Source of the DNA: Apoda limacodes
Lineage: Eukaryota; Arthropoda; Insecta; Lepidoptera; Limacodidae
Direction: 5' to 3'
Length of the DNA: 64,000 nt
Assembly: GCA_946406115.1 (NCBI GenBank)
Contig: OX291561.1
Location: 2,658,273-2,722,272 of the forward strand
The notes beneath the pieces were generated by a model that was given only the letters and a program-made list of their open reading frames with translations, was not told the DNA's origin and did not search any database. The translations under genes were made by a program, and so were the position numbers. This document shows positions 22,745-34,269 of this stretch, one piece after another. The stretch's first letter is position 1; every line of letters starts with the position of its first letter.

Positions 22745-23350
22745 GTAACACTAGAAGCGCCGAAGTTTACGACGCCCTTGAACTGCCGCCGTGACAAATT
22801 TGTCCCATTGCATTTGATGCAACTTTCAATAGTATAAGGCATGAAATTTATGATTGAAATTGTTTGTAAGACACTTGAAACACGTTTATTTATTTATTTT
22901 AAATCAAACCCAGGCATGAGTAGGAAAAAATGAAGAAAAAAAAGGTAACAAATAATTCATTAAGAGTCTGATATTTTTGGGTTAGTAACAAAATCATTAC
23001 AACTTTTATAGTAATTCTAACTGTACTAAATTATGAAAAACCTATACACTATTTATTACTATTTGAAGAGCAAATATAGCACAAATAATATCACAGACAG
23101 TTTTTTTGCACTTATGGCACTTTAGAATACTGAACGGACAAAAAAGCCCCAATGGCAGTTTTAGGTATTTTTTTATTTTTTTTTCATTAACTATTCTTGT
23201 TAAAAAATTGAAAACATTTTAAATTTTATAAAAACAACCCATAACTAAAAGTCATTAAGTTTTGCGGGCCTAAATAAAATAATAAAAAAGTTAGAGACGA
23301 TCAAATTTGCCGGTAGGACAAAACTGGGACGGCGGCACTTCTAGTGTTAA
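22745..23350. mobile_element. piggyBac-type MITE, about 600 bp
   Basis: Terminal inverted repeats CACTAGAAGCGCCG (22749 onward) and CGGCACTTCTAGTG (ending 23346) are present. TTAA follows the right end (23347-23350) and GTAA precedes the left (22745-22748), consistent with a TTAA target with one change. CNCTAGAA termini and TTAA targets are piggyBac hallmarks. There is no transposase ORF inside. Confidence 0.75.
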
Positions 23351-23530
23351 GAGCGAGTGAGTTACTAATCAGTGGTCTCGCCTATCTCGATGACCAGGTA
23401 GTTCTTGCATCGGCAGCCGAGGAGTTACAGGAAATGGTAACGATTATGTACGAATCAGTAAAAAGTAATGGACTTAACGTTAATGTAAATAAGACAAAAT
23501 TTAAAGTCGTAGCAAGCGACAGGCTTTAGT
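23351..23530 (+). pseudogene. LINE reverse-transcriptase fragment (catalytic box region)
   Basis: The frame reads LAYLDDQVVLASAAEELQEM then NVNVNKTKFKVV, an RT segment around the YADD box (here YLDD) and the following NxxKT motif. It abuts the piggyBac-type MITE. It is not family 1. Confidence 0.75.
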
Positions 23531-23654
23531 CTCTGGCTACGCCTATGGGAAACAGACATGAAGTTATATATATGTACGCATGAATTTTATATCGATTCAG
23601 ATTACTGTGTATGGACTTATTTGTCCCTATTGCATAGTTTTTTAATTGAATGTG

Positions 23655-23940
23655 ATCGTGGAATCGGCTCCTCCTCAAACCACGTCAGAGTTAGCTGCAG
23701 GTTTCGGTGTGTCTGATAAAACCATTTTAAACAGATTGGAAAAGTGAAAACACTTAAAAATGGGTACCGCGTGAACTAAGTAAAGAAAACCAACAAACAC
23801 GCGACGACTGCTGCGTCACGTGACTCAACCGTCACAATAATTAGTGGATTTTGAATCGTATCAATATTTGTTATGAAAAATGGATCCTATAAGATAATCG
23901 GAAACGCTCATCACAGTGGTTAAATGCTGGAGATTCTAAA
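23655..23940 (+). pseudogene. mariner transposase relic
   Basis: Across shifting frames the plus strand shows a helix-turn-helix segment (AAGFGVSDKTILNRLEK), then ILNRINICYEKWIL, then DNRKRSSQWLNAGD. These correspond to mariner's DNA-binding domain and the block around the second catalytic Asp, which is Tyr here (CYEKW for CDEKW). Frameshifts and stops make it non-functional. Confidence 0.8.
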
Positions 23941-24184
23941 TTCTAATAAAAATCTTATTAAGACCTAAATAGCTTTTAATTAATTCAGCCTGTATATCCA
24001 CCAGCTCTCAATTCTATTCAAAATTAAATTTATAAGGGAGGTAAGTATTACAATATGAATCGAGGTGATAAACAGAAGTATCAAAACTGCGTCAACTCTT
24101 ATCTCATTACAATGTCTTGTTCTGTTGGCTAAAATATATTACTCTTACTAAAAAATGTATTTACTAAGAGAAATATTAACGTCA

Positions 24185-27100
24185 TTATAGTTGTTGTCGG
24201 AACAAAGCACCAGCTCTTCTTACTCCCACTACAATGCCCTCCCAAGTCTCGCGGCAAACCTGTTCAATATATCTTGGGTCAAGGTGGAATCCATCGAAAC
24301 CACCAGCAAGACCAGGTAATTCATAAGTATATGACAAAGGCACTCCAATAAGGTGAGCGTAGTCTTGTGAAGATCCAGATGTTGGGTATCCAACTACAAG
24401 AAGAGAGTTGCCGACCCTGTATCGTGGGAAGTAAGATATAGCGTGCTCGAAAATAGTATCAGCCATTGCAGTTCCAACGGTGTGCAGAGCAAAAGCATTG
24501 TTGGAGAGAGAACCATCATGACCCCACGGATAGAGGATCATGCTTCCGTAGCTGTGCATGGTAATGTATAATGGCATCCTATGCAGGTATTCATGAAGGA
24601 TGTCTCTGACAACTTTTGTTTCGATTTCGGAGAAGGGGCTTCCTCCGGCGTAGGTTTCTCCACAAGGACTTGCGCTGGTTCCGATAGTGTTGAAGAAGAA
24701 ATCGAAGTTTCTGTTTCCATCTACACCTGGACAAAGGTAGCTCAGAGTATGCTGATCGGTGGATCGAGTCTTGCGCCAGAATCGTGTCTGAAAAAATATT
24801 TTTATTTACTTCACTTTCACTCTGATGAACAACTTGGTTTTGTAATATTTTTAATGCATTAATTTTTCTTTGACTCGGAAAGGCTTACTTTGTAGCTTAA
24901 AATCTGATTAAATCTGCGTGGAACAGCCGACTTTATCTGCTTGCGCGCAAAAGTGATATGATAAACCCAACCGAAATGCGGTTCGTCCTTACTACTTTAT
25001 ACATTTAGCTTAACTTTTGATACTATTGCATTAAAGATAATGTTTTGTTTAATATTATTTAATTCATAATTTATTGTAGTTTGTTAAATTTTTAAACACA
25101 ACAAGAATAAATAAGTTTTAAGAATAATTTTGGTTTTAAGAATTTTAAAATTTACATGGTGCACATTTAGAATGCACTTTAAAAAAAGATAAAGAAAAAA
25201 AACATTTATCTGGAATAACGTAGTAGCTACATCATTTCGGTTGTGTTTACTATAAACCTATTTATTTTACTTAATAAACCTAAAGTTAGTAATTTAAAAC
25301 ATGAATCACTCCACCAGTGACATAAAATACCTGAGTTTACCTGTGAAAATCAGCCAAGTACCTCTGAGCGTGCGATTTGTTGACTACATGCAGACATACA
25401 AAAAAGACGCTCAACCTATTTCAGAGACTTAAAATGTTGTTATCATGTTTTATTACTAAATTAAACTTCACTTGTATATTAATTTTTGAATCCTTAGCTT
25501 GCTCGGTATTCAATATAGGCACTCACCCCAAAATGAAACATTTTTTACCGTGCATAACAAATAACTGCGAGTATTATGTAAAACGGCTTTTTATCACGTC
25601 TGTGGTAGAGTAGTGATTTCGGTATCTACCTTGCGTTTTGACCAGTGGCTTTTCAATTAAGGAAAACATCGCCTGGAAACTTGCATTCGTCATAAAAAGG
25701 TTTGTTAAGTTTACAATCCGTACTGGGCCGCGCCGTGGACTATGGCCCAAATCACCCTCGCCGAATGTAAGGGTAGGCTGTTCCCTAACATTAGGGACGT
25801 ATTTGGCAGGTAAAAATATTTTATAACGTTATTCTATGGATTATCAAACGTTACCTAATAAAACTTGGTGTCCACAAAATCTGTAAAAATCGCTTTAAAA
25901 TTATTACGCGCTTATAATATTTTTGACTGTTTGGACTTAGAATTCAGTTTTGCGTCTAGTACAAGTTATTTTATGGGACGCCTTAGTTCATGGTATGACC
26001 TAATTTTTCATTTGTGGTTTTTAGAAAATTTAATTTATTTTATTTTTCTGTCAGTTTGTGCTACCATATAGAACATAACTACTGTATCACATTTAAGAAA
26101 CCAGATCGAAATCTGACTTTTTTTTTGTGAAACGAATCAAGCAGAAAATATATCTAGTTCTCGCACTGATAAGGAATGATGCGAATAAAATAAGTAAAAT
26201 AATTTATCAAGGGCTCATCTTGCCTGATTTATTTCTCACCCAAGATTAAAGATATTTATATTATTATCTAAGAAGCTTCATGCCAAGTGATGGTTGTTCC
26301 CCCTATGTCTTGAATTAGGGCAGGTTAAAAAAAAATTTTAAATGACTAAGCTACGTAAAAGTTAAATAAAATACAAGTATCTATATACATAAAAGGCAAT
26401 ATCCTGACTGACTCATCACCGCCCAGCCCTAAACGGATTTTGCGAAATTCGAATCCTAAGGGGGTGAAATAAGGGTTGGAAGTTTGTATGAAAATCCGTC
26501 ATTTCATCTTTTAAGCTAAATCCATGAAAATTTGGATTCGACATTTCGAGTAAAAATCGATGTGATAAATTTCACTGTTTTTTGAATTGGAGGTAAAATC
26601 ATGGATGAAATTTTGTTTGGGATTATAGTTATTTTTGTGAATAAAACCATCAAAAATTGATATATACACTTTCGGTTGCAAAAAAGAGCGATGTGTCTCA
26701 GCATTTTTTAAATTCGACCCCAAAGTGGGTGAAATAGTATATAATTTTATTTATGAGTGAATTAACTTGAACTGAACAAATATTTCGTTAAGGCCTTTCC
26801 CCAGCTTCTATATTTTTCTTAGCTTTGTTAATTACTGCCACTTCTTCAATCTAGAATAAGTAAGATAGACCTTTTTTGAGAAATTGGCTTAGATCTTCAT
26901 CTTAAGGGGAAAAAGCAGTGGGCAGTTTGTTTGGAAAATAGTTTATTTATGAATAACTCTACCAAATACTTGGTATTTAAATAATGAAACATTACCAAAG
27001 CGGTGAAAGTTTGTGTGGAAAAAAAATCTAAGGATAAAAATAATTAAATTTTAAACTTTTTAGTTTGTTCATTAAAAACTGTACAAATCTTAAAATATAT

Positions 27101-30100
27101 GTAAGCGAAGCCACCGGCTATAATTTTCTAGAAGCCGAAAGGGATAATATCATAACACACTCATTTTGAATACGTAAATGTACTCTTATATCTGTGAAGC
27201 GAGATGTATTCAATGTTTTTACATTTCAGGAAGTTGAAGTAGTCGAGTGACCATTATTTTATATTCTGAATGCAAAGACGTATTTTCATTGCAGATTTAC
27301 TATAGGTTCTAATAGAATTCCTAGATATGTGTCACTTGCTTTTATATAAAAACCTCGGATCAGAAGGCAGGTGAGAAATACTTACGGATCTGAAAGTGAA
27401 TTCGTATCCATCAGGATTTGCAACTGGCAACAAAATCCAATCGTAGTCATTCAGAAGATCAGACTCCGTCACATCTTCAACCAACTTATGAATGGACCAA
27501 GTGACCACTGGAGGAGTGATCCACTCTCTAGCGTGCATGGCGCCTTCGATGAAAATAACTGGTTTGCTTTCATCCTCAAAATTAGTAGTTGATATCTTCA
27601 GGTACTTGATAGGGTGTCCGTCGAAGGAATTGGCGGGAGTCACCAAAGTGACGAGATCGGGGTAACGACTTGCAATGTCATCAAGGTAAGCGTCAATCTG
27701 AAAAATAACAGAAACATATTTCTTTTTTCGGAATCGATTTAATTTTTAACTAAATCACCTCAAAGTGTATCGTTTTTATACACTAATATAACTACTTTTG
27801 CATAATATGGTATTTATATATTAACAAGCTCGCCGTAGCAAGTTCCCCGCGGTGTTGCTCGCTCGATTTTACTTTTCCACTTGTATCAAACGGTTAAACC
27901 ATAGAAGATGTTCCTTTTTTACTACCTTGAGAATGATTGACCAAAAATGAAAAAAACAAGACATTCTTTATTTGCGACTTAATGTATATATACCGATTTT
28001 CATGGTTTTATCCAAAAATAACCGAATTCCCAAACAAAGTTAATCCTCTATTTTATCCCCTAGGACATGATTTTCCACAAAGATCTAACCAAACCGAAAA
28101 GCCGGTTACCTATTATCATGGAGGTAACATAAAATCTGATGGATTTTCATATTTCCTTTTTTATTCACTTAGGGTCTGAATTTCAGAAAATCCTATATTG
28201 AAAGAGCCCTACGTCATAAAATAAACGTATTATTATCAAAGTTTCTAGCATCAGTTTGGGCTCGACGTTAATAAGCCAGTCAGACCATGTTCTTTTAGTA
28301 CAAGTATGTACTGTACACCAAATGTTTTTGACCCGGTGTATGTCGCTAGTGTCACATAAGTTCACAGCATTTTAATATGGCAACTGGTTGTAATGTCCAC
28401 GGGGTCAGAAAAAAAAGAAAAGTTTGTTGCACTGTAGAAGTCAGTATGTGCTTAATTCATAGTGCCCAGTGCCCGAACATGTAAAGAAAAACATAGACTT
28501 ATTCAACTTACTACATCCAACTCCTGATAGTTATCGTAAGGCAAAGACCTTCCACCATTTCTGGACAAAGATTCGTTCTTTCTGGCTTCAATCAACTGAT
28601 CGTCAATGTCAAGGCTCCTGTAATATTAAATTTATGTGCTGGATTATTTAAATGTCTTTCTATTTATTTATTATTATATTCTATTCCAATGGAAATTTTC
28701 AATCGGGATGTCATTACGTGCAAGCAAATCGGGTGCTAAAAATTTAATTGCTCCCCCGGTTTTTTCTTTGTAAATTTTACTTTCCTTAAGGCAAAGTAGG
28801 AGTTCGTAGAACACACTGGTGATAATGACATATGAATGCACCGCGCGCGCTCTATGTACTATCTATTATATCAAGTATGTATAAAAGCACCGTCAGTAGT
28901 TCAAGATATAAACTACGTGCCAAGCGAGCAATTACAAGTTTTAACTTCAGCCAAAACTTTCAACTCATAAATTTGTTAGATATCTTGTCTATACTTCTAT
29001 TCCCGCCACTTCAATTGAGTTTTATTTATTTATTGAGTTTATTAATTTATTCATATTATTTTCTTTTATTTATTTACTCGCAAATGTGATGACAAACATT
29101 GTGTGTAACACGGACGGTACGGCAATTGCAAACTCGAGTCATTAAAGCCTTCAGTCTTCGTTCGTAGGCTTCTAAATAGCCTATCTTTGGTAATTTGCTT
29201 CTTACCATCGTTAATACACAATCTACTATTAAACTAATAAAATCAAGTATTATAACTCTGTTACTTTCATCATTAACATTTTATTTTGTTGAAAACAAAA
29301 TCGTCCTTGTCAACTGCGAATCGTTAGTCGAAATCGATCGAATCGATAACTGGATTCGGATTATCATGATTATTCTACAAAAACTACGTTTGATAATTAC
29401 TCATAGGCTTAAAACTGACGTTAAACCACAAGATAACAAAACAAAAGTGCTTTAAAATTTTTATTACTTACAATTAAGAAATCCTTGATTATGCTTACAT
29501 CATACTTATATTATAAATGTGAAAGTATGTTAGGATGGATGGATGTTTGTTACTCTATCTCGCTTTAACCACTAAATGGATCAGGATGAAACTTAGGAAA
29601 CATATAAGTTAGGTCCTGGAATAGGAGACTTTTTATCCCGAAAAGTTCCCGCGGGAATATCTATAACCTAGCTTAAACGAACTTTAGCTACAGCTATACC
29701 TTGCTACAGCAAACTTCGGGTATCCTGACTATTTTGGTTTTTTTACTTTCATGCTCCTCGAGCATCGTGGTTTGGATTTGTTTAATTCTAAATTACGAAC
29801 ACCTTCTCAAAACCACTATTTACAATTTCAAATTAGATATCCTTGGATGCTTTAAATGATTTGAATCATCACCTATGCTTAAATCAATTCTATCAATCAA
29901 AAATTCTAACCAAAACGTCTCATTCCAATATACTTTATTGCACACCGAAGAATTAAAAACAAAACATAATACAAACTTAAATATTTCGAGTTCAACTAGG
30001 CAGCTTTATTATAACAGGTAACCTTGGAGTACAAATATGTATACATACATACATCTGATAGATAAAGGTAGAGGTACCACAATTAAATTGCATAAACAGT

Positions 30101-32181
30101 AAATGATAAACTATAAAAAACCGTACTATGACAAGGTGTTTTAAAATAAGGCTAGTAGAGTGCCAGTAGAGTAGAGTAGAGTAGAGAGTAGCAGAGTGTT
30201 ACAATAGTAGAGCTAATACACTGGAATCGCTCTTTTAGGTAGGTGTAGGTTGACGGATTGTGGCGATATACGTATTTTATTACTAAAATGTGCATATAAC
30301 TTATATTTACCTTAAGTTGTGTGAACTCTGAAACTCAAACTAGAACAAATCCAGTGTCTTAAGTGTCAGCGCTCCTCCGTAATAAGTCGCATAAAAATCA
30401 CATAAAAGAAACCGTTCAGTAGAGAGTACTAGCAAAACTATTTTTTCTACTAGAATCCAAAACGCCATTATCTCCAGACTATGTAACCTGATTTTTGGGC
30501 ACTCGATTTCAAACACAACACCACAGCTTTTCTATTGCCATGCGTGTTTGTATATTGTGTACTTACATTTCAATTCCTACTAGGTTAAATTGAGGAAAAT
30601 AACCTTTGATTATAACATTTTGCGCACCTAATTAAACTTACGCCTTGACATCCTCTGAGTGAACCCTGTAGCTGATTCCTAGTTTATTCACGGCTTCGAT
30701 GAATGCGGATTGGTACTGCGGCTTCACGAGGACAACACCTTCTCGCTGAACAGTAGGGTAGCCCACAAAATCGGCTTCATATTTTGGAGCCTCAGAGTGT
30801 AATTTGATCAACTGGTCTGAGGTGGAGGGAGTTACATAATAGGATTTCCAACTGAAATATGTTAAAGAAATTACACGTTTTTTTATTTTTATAAGAATTA
30901 TCATATATAATAATATCTATATATTTATCTATTGCTGCACAGTTGCAAAATATTTATAAATTACGTTTATCAAAATGGCTCAGTTGGAAAGGAGAGTATC
31001 ATTGACAAACTTGGAATAAATCAAAGTGCTACTTGAAAAAAATCCGGACCTTTGGTATCCCGGAAGTTGTTAATAATTAGCCACACGAGACGAGTATTTG
31101 ATTTTCAAAAAAAGCGAATTGATGGTTTGGTAACCTGATTATTATTAAAAAACTTTATTTCCCTTCACAACGGAATCACTGGCATACCTACTACTGTTCC
31201 GAAAAAAAAGTTTCCAAATTACTTTTTTAAACCTCCATTCAATCATTCATTCATCAGAAGACACTAAGCGAGTTGACCTCGTTGGCTTAACTCATTCTTG
31301 AAGTTGAGCTTACTTAAGAGGTTACACTTCGCGGCGCCTCGCAGCGGGCTTGATACAAACTAATTTCTCATTTGTTTTTGACATTTACTGATCAATCACT
31401 GTGAAATTTCTTAGTCATTATCCCAAGCCAAATACCTGTGTCTGTGTGTGTGGTTTTCCAAAATCTTGTAAAATGTTTTTATTAACCAGAAATCTTTTTT
31501 TAACCATTTGTATAAAAAAATTAGAATCCTGTACTAACTTTTGAACTATAAAATTTTATAGGAAACTGGCACACTGCAGACCTAGATATTCATTACTATA
31601 ACATGTCTTCAAAGTTTCGTGGTACTTGATTAGCAAGTGTCAAAAATAAGTGAAAATTTCGTTTATATGAAGCACACTGAGATGCGCTTCGAATCGTATT
31701 CTATTAACCTTCATACCGTTCTTAATTTTGCTAGCGCTAAAGATGTTCGGGTCAAATTTGACCGTAGTATAATATTGATTCGTATAATCTTTTTTAAATA
31801 GTCAAATAATGTTATTTTAAGCAATTTTGTTGCGACACTTTTACTTCTGAATAGTCAAATACTCTTGTTTCTTTTTTAAATCCTAATAATTCGGATTCCT
31901 GTTGTCTAAGTTGTTTTTAAAATCTATCACCTCAGGATTTGCTACGAGTAAGTCTACTGAGCATTTTGATAAGGTCTTCCAGCGTCCAAAAAAACTCATA
32001 AACTTATGTTGGATCTACTTTTAAGAAACGATTTGTTTTTATGCATTTGCAAGATATTTTAAAATCAAAAAAAGGCAATCAAAATATGTTCCAACTCTAA
32101 TTTCAGGACTACTTACCCCTGGTATTCCTCGTGTTTTGCGGAAACCGCTACAAACAGTATAACTAGAGTCCAAACCCACAT
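24185..32181 (-). CDS. CP3: zinc carboxypeptidase (M14A, digestive type), 5 exons, 431 aa
   Basis: This is a secreted metallocarboxypeptidase paralogous to CP1. Exons: 32117-32181, 30642-30851, 28512-28617, 27386-27697, 24185-24787. Borders are GT-AG, and the sum is exactly 432 codons with TAA. The signal peptide is MWVWTLVILFVAVSA. The propeptide spans exons 1-3. Zinc ligands are His182, Glu185 (HAREW) and His309 (MHSYG); the catalytic Glu is 387 (YTYELPG). The exon phases and first four exon lengths equal those of CP1, showing tandem duplication. The residue matching bovine CPA 255 is Gln372, against Glu in CP1, so substrate preference may differ. The C terminus is FRQQL rather than FRR. 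It is intact throughout. Expression in midgut is inferred from the family and the promoter. Confidence 0.92.
24800..25690. other. CP3 intron 4, nothing recognisable
   Basis: AT-rich intron sequence between exons 5 and 4. No element is identified here. Confidence 0.4.
25710..25815 (+). repeat. Lepidopteran-type 'GGGCCGCGCC...GGACTATGGCC' repeat fragment
   Basis: It shares the layout of the fragments at 33075 and 44100: an ACTGGGCCGCGCC-like opening, a GACTATGGCCCAAATCACCCTCGCCGA-type core (partly inverted) and a GGGACGTAT end. Only a short piece remains. Confidence 0.4.
26380..27131 (+). mobile_element. Helitron-like element, about 750 bp
   Basis: It starts TCTATATACATAAAAGG after an A and ends with GTAAGCGAAGCCACCGGC...TTCTAG. 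Start, internal AAGGGGGTGAAAT motif and end match the element at 11073-13841, from which it differs by large internal deletion. No ORF. It lies in CP3 intron 4. Confidence 0.7.
27715..28500. other. CP3 intron 3, nothing recognisable
   Basis: No coding region or complete element is seen in this intron. Confidence 0.4.
28705..29148. repeat. Interspersed repeat, copy b (about 440 bp)
   Basis: Second copy of the repeat at 17825-18262, in the same orientation, with the same end (ATTGTGTGTAACAC, ACTCGAGTCATTAAAGCC). It lies in CP3 intron 2. Confidence 0.7.
29495..29725 (+). repeat. Helitron/RTE-type lepidopteran repeat fragment
   Basis: The opening ATCATACTTATATTATAAATGTGAAAG resembles the TCNATACTAATATTATAAATGCGAA start of the Helitron at 44521. 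It continues with GGATGGATGTTTGTTACTCT and a decayed tail. No clear 3' end is visible. Confidence 0.5.
30140..30215. repeat. GTAGA-type simple repeat
   Basis: Imperfect run of AGTAGAGT units inside CP3 intron 2. Confidence 0.7.
30960..32105. other. CP3 intron 1, nothing recognisable
   Basis: No coding exon or complete element is seen. A short palindrome (GGTCAAATTTGACC) lies near 31752. Confidence 0.4.
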
Positions 32182-32215
32182 AATTGAAAGTGTTCGGAAA
32201 TACACACTTATCTAG

Positions 32216-32270
32216 TTATATACTTTTTCAGAGCTGATAGATGGTATAAGATAATAAGATAACTTGATAA
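32216..32270 (-). promoter_or_regulatory. CP3 core promoter: TATA box and tandem GATA sites
   Basis: On the minus strand TATATAA lies at 32216-32222, 35 nt before the ATG (32181). The plus strand at 32234-32270 reads CTGATAG, AAGATAATAAGATAAC and TTGATAA. The plan is the same as CP1, which suggests shared gut-type GATA control and a very short leader. Confidence 0.5.
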
Positions 32271-32289
32271 ATTATTTTCATTTGGTAAT

Positions 32290-33070
32290 GTTCCCTTTCA
32301 GACATTTTATATTTTCATTTTTCTTTCATTCTTAGATTATAGATATGCTTTTTTGGGTGAACAGGCGTCATATACCTGTGTGTAAATTAAAATACTCTTT
32401 TCATGATAGGTTAGTTGAGTGTATTTGTGTTTTATTTACGTTTTTAGATCTGGAGTATCGTTCATTTTTAGACTGGTGCATATGGATTATGTTTGTGTGT
32501 GTACGCACGCACATATGTACGATTTTTGTGTCGTTGTCAGTGGTTTTAAAAAATTAATCAACCTAACTGCTTCATCGTCTTGCCAATTATTCCGAAATAT
32601 AATTGAAAAACTTTATTATTTTTTTTTAATAAAAACCTATTTTCTTGCATTTTTTACACTAAACTTCTTTAATTTTGATGAAAAATTCAATGAATTTTTA
32701 AGCAGGGTTATATACAAATTTTTATCAAATAAAAATTAAAGTAGCAGTTCCAATTTGGCGTGTATTTATAACATAAACTATTTGATTTAATAAAACTCGG
32801 TTATATTGCAATTTCGAGTACTGTTTTTGAATTTTAATAATATGATGAATAAGAAAAAAGTTTTCCTATTTTTATTTCGGACCTCAATGAAAAAGTAAAA
32901 TATTTTTTTTTTAACGAAAATATTTCTAGTCACTGTAGTCACACCATCGTCCACCACTCCGTGACTCATGTCTAAATGAGACCACTTACAGGCATGCAAA
33001 TATAAATGTTTAAGTTGATTGCACTTAATTGCTAATAAATAAATACACTTATTTGAGAGGCTTTCTTCCT
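32290..33070. other. Gene-free AT-rich stretch upstream of CP3
   Basis: ORFs here are short and AT-biased with no recognisable motif. None is called. Confidence 0.4.
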
Positions 33071-33074
33071 TATC

Positions 33075-33310
33075 AGCCTAATACTTCCACACTATTGGGG
33101 TGCGGCCTACTCTCACCGAGGGTCAATAAGGCCATAGTCCACACGCGGGCCCAACGTGGATTATGGACTTCACGTACGTCTGTTTCTTGATCTATGCAGG
33201 TTTCCTCATTCACTATTCCTTCACCGAAAAGCCAGTGGTGTAAATAATCAATGTAGTTGAGAAATTAAGAAAAAGACTCATAGGTACTCCCCTGGGCCAC
33301 CACCGATCGC
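33075..33310 (+). repeat. Lepidopteran interspersed repeat (SINE/LINE-tail type)
   Basis: It shows GGTGCGGCCTACTCTCACCG, GGCCATAGTCCACACG, GGATTATGGACTTCACG, then ATGCAGGTTTCCTC and TTCCTTCACCG. This order is shared with the fragment at 44100. Such sequences are very common in moth genomes. The class is not fixed. Confidence 0.6.
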
Positions 33311-33579
33311 CCAATACCTAGAAATTGGTTGGTAGATTGTGATGGAAATAATAATTTATATTACTTATTCAAATATTAATGATACAAGTTTATCTGTCTC
33401 TCTTTCTAAACAGTAAACAGCTTTTTCTTGCCATTTTGCTTGACCGTTTAACATGGTTAACGTGTGATGCAGGGAATTGACTTCGTTGCACCGTTGTCAC
33501 GTGAAGAATTTATTCATAGACACGGGGGCACCATTTAATTTTCAAAACATACAATAATCCCGTATCATAATAGAAATAT

Positions 33580-34223
33580 AAAAAACTGGTTGCCTGTAAA
33601 GTCGGTATACGGGCGAAAGTTTTACGTGACAATGATTTTATGTCTGTCTCTCTCGCTCTTAGGCGGGCGCGTGCCTCTCACTCGCTCTCATTGTGAGCGC
33701 ATAACGTGAGCGGAGCGTAACGCAGTTTCTTGAAGTGTCACCCGGCAAACCAATTTATAAGACGTTGTCACGTCAATAAAATCGAATCGCTCTTAACACT
33801 CCGCTGGCGTACGTCCGTGCCTTTTCTTAGATAGAAATAGTTCATGTAGACGATAGCATTGTCCTCCGTAGTCTTTCAAAGTAATTCATTATTTCACCTT
33901 AAAATTTTCATCTACGATCTTGACTAGTACAGAAACCGCTTCAACCACGGACAATTTAACGGGTAATATCATCTTATGTAAAAGTTTTCGTCGGAAACCG
34001 GATTTTGACGTGACAACGTCTTATAAATTGGTTTGCCGGGTGACACTTCAAGAAACTGCGTTACGCTCCGCTCACGTTATGCGCTCACAATGAGAGCGAG
34101 TGAGAGGCACGCGGCATGGTTAGCCCGCCTAAGAGCGAGAGAGACAGACATAAAAAGTGAAAGGCACAAGTTGTCACGTAAAACTTTCGCCCGTATACCG
34201 ACTTTACAGGCAACCAGTTTTTT
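33580..34223. mobile_element. Foldback/MITE-type element with arms of about 200 bp
   Basis: The left arm (33580-33776) is the reverse complement of the right arm (34005-34223) over almost its full length, from AACTGGTTGCCTGTAAAG at the outer edge to GACGTTGTCACGTCAA at the inner. The right arm has two small extra pieces. The 228-bp spacer has no ORF of note. Both outer edges lie next to short A/T runs, so a target duplication cannot be read. Transposon superfamily unknown. Confidence 0.8.
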
Positions 34224-34269
34224 GTTTGGCAATTTTGGTGTCTAAGCTACTACACTAAAGCCTATCAAA

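Noticed and set aside
28832..29455. 85- and 86-codon ORFs in CP3 intron 2
   Set aside because: They lie in an interspersed repeat and AT-rich intron and look like chance hydrophobic ORFs.
32345..32739. 70- and 106-codon plus-strand ORFs upstream of CP3
   Set aside because: AT-rich, Phe/Leu/Cys-biased translations typical of chance ORFs; no motif or splice context.
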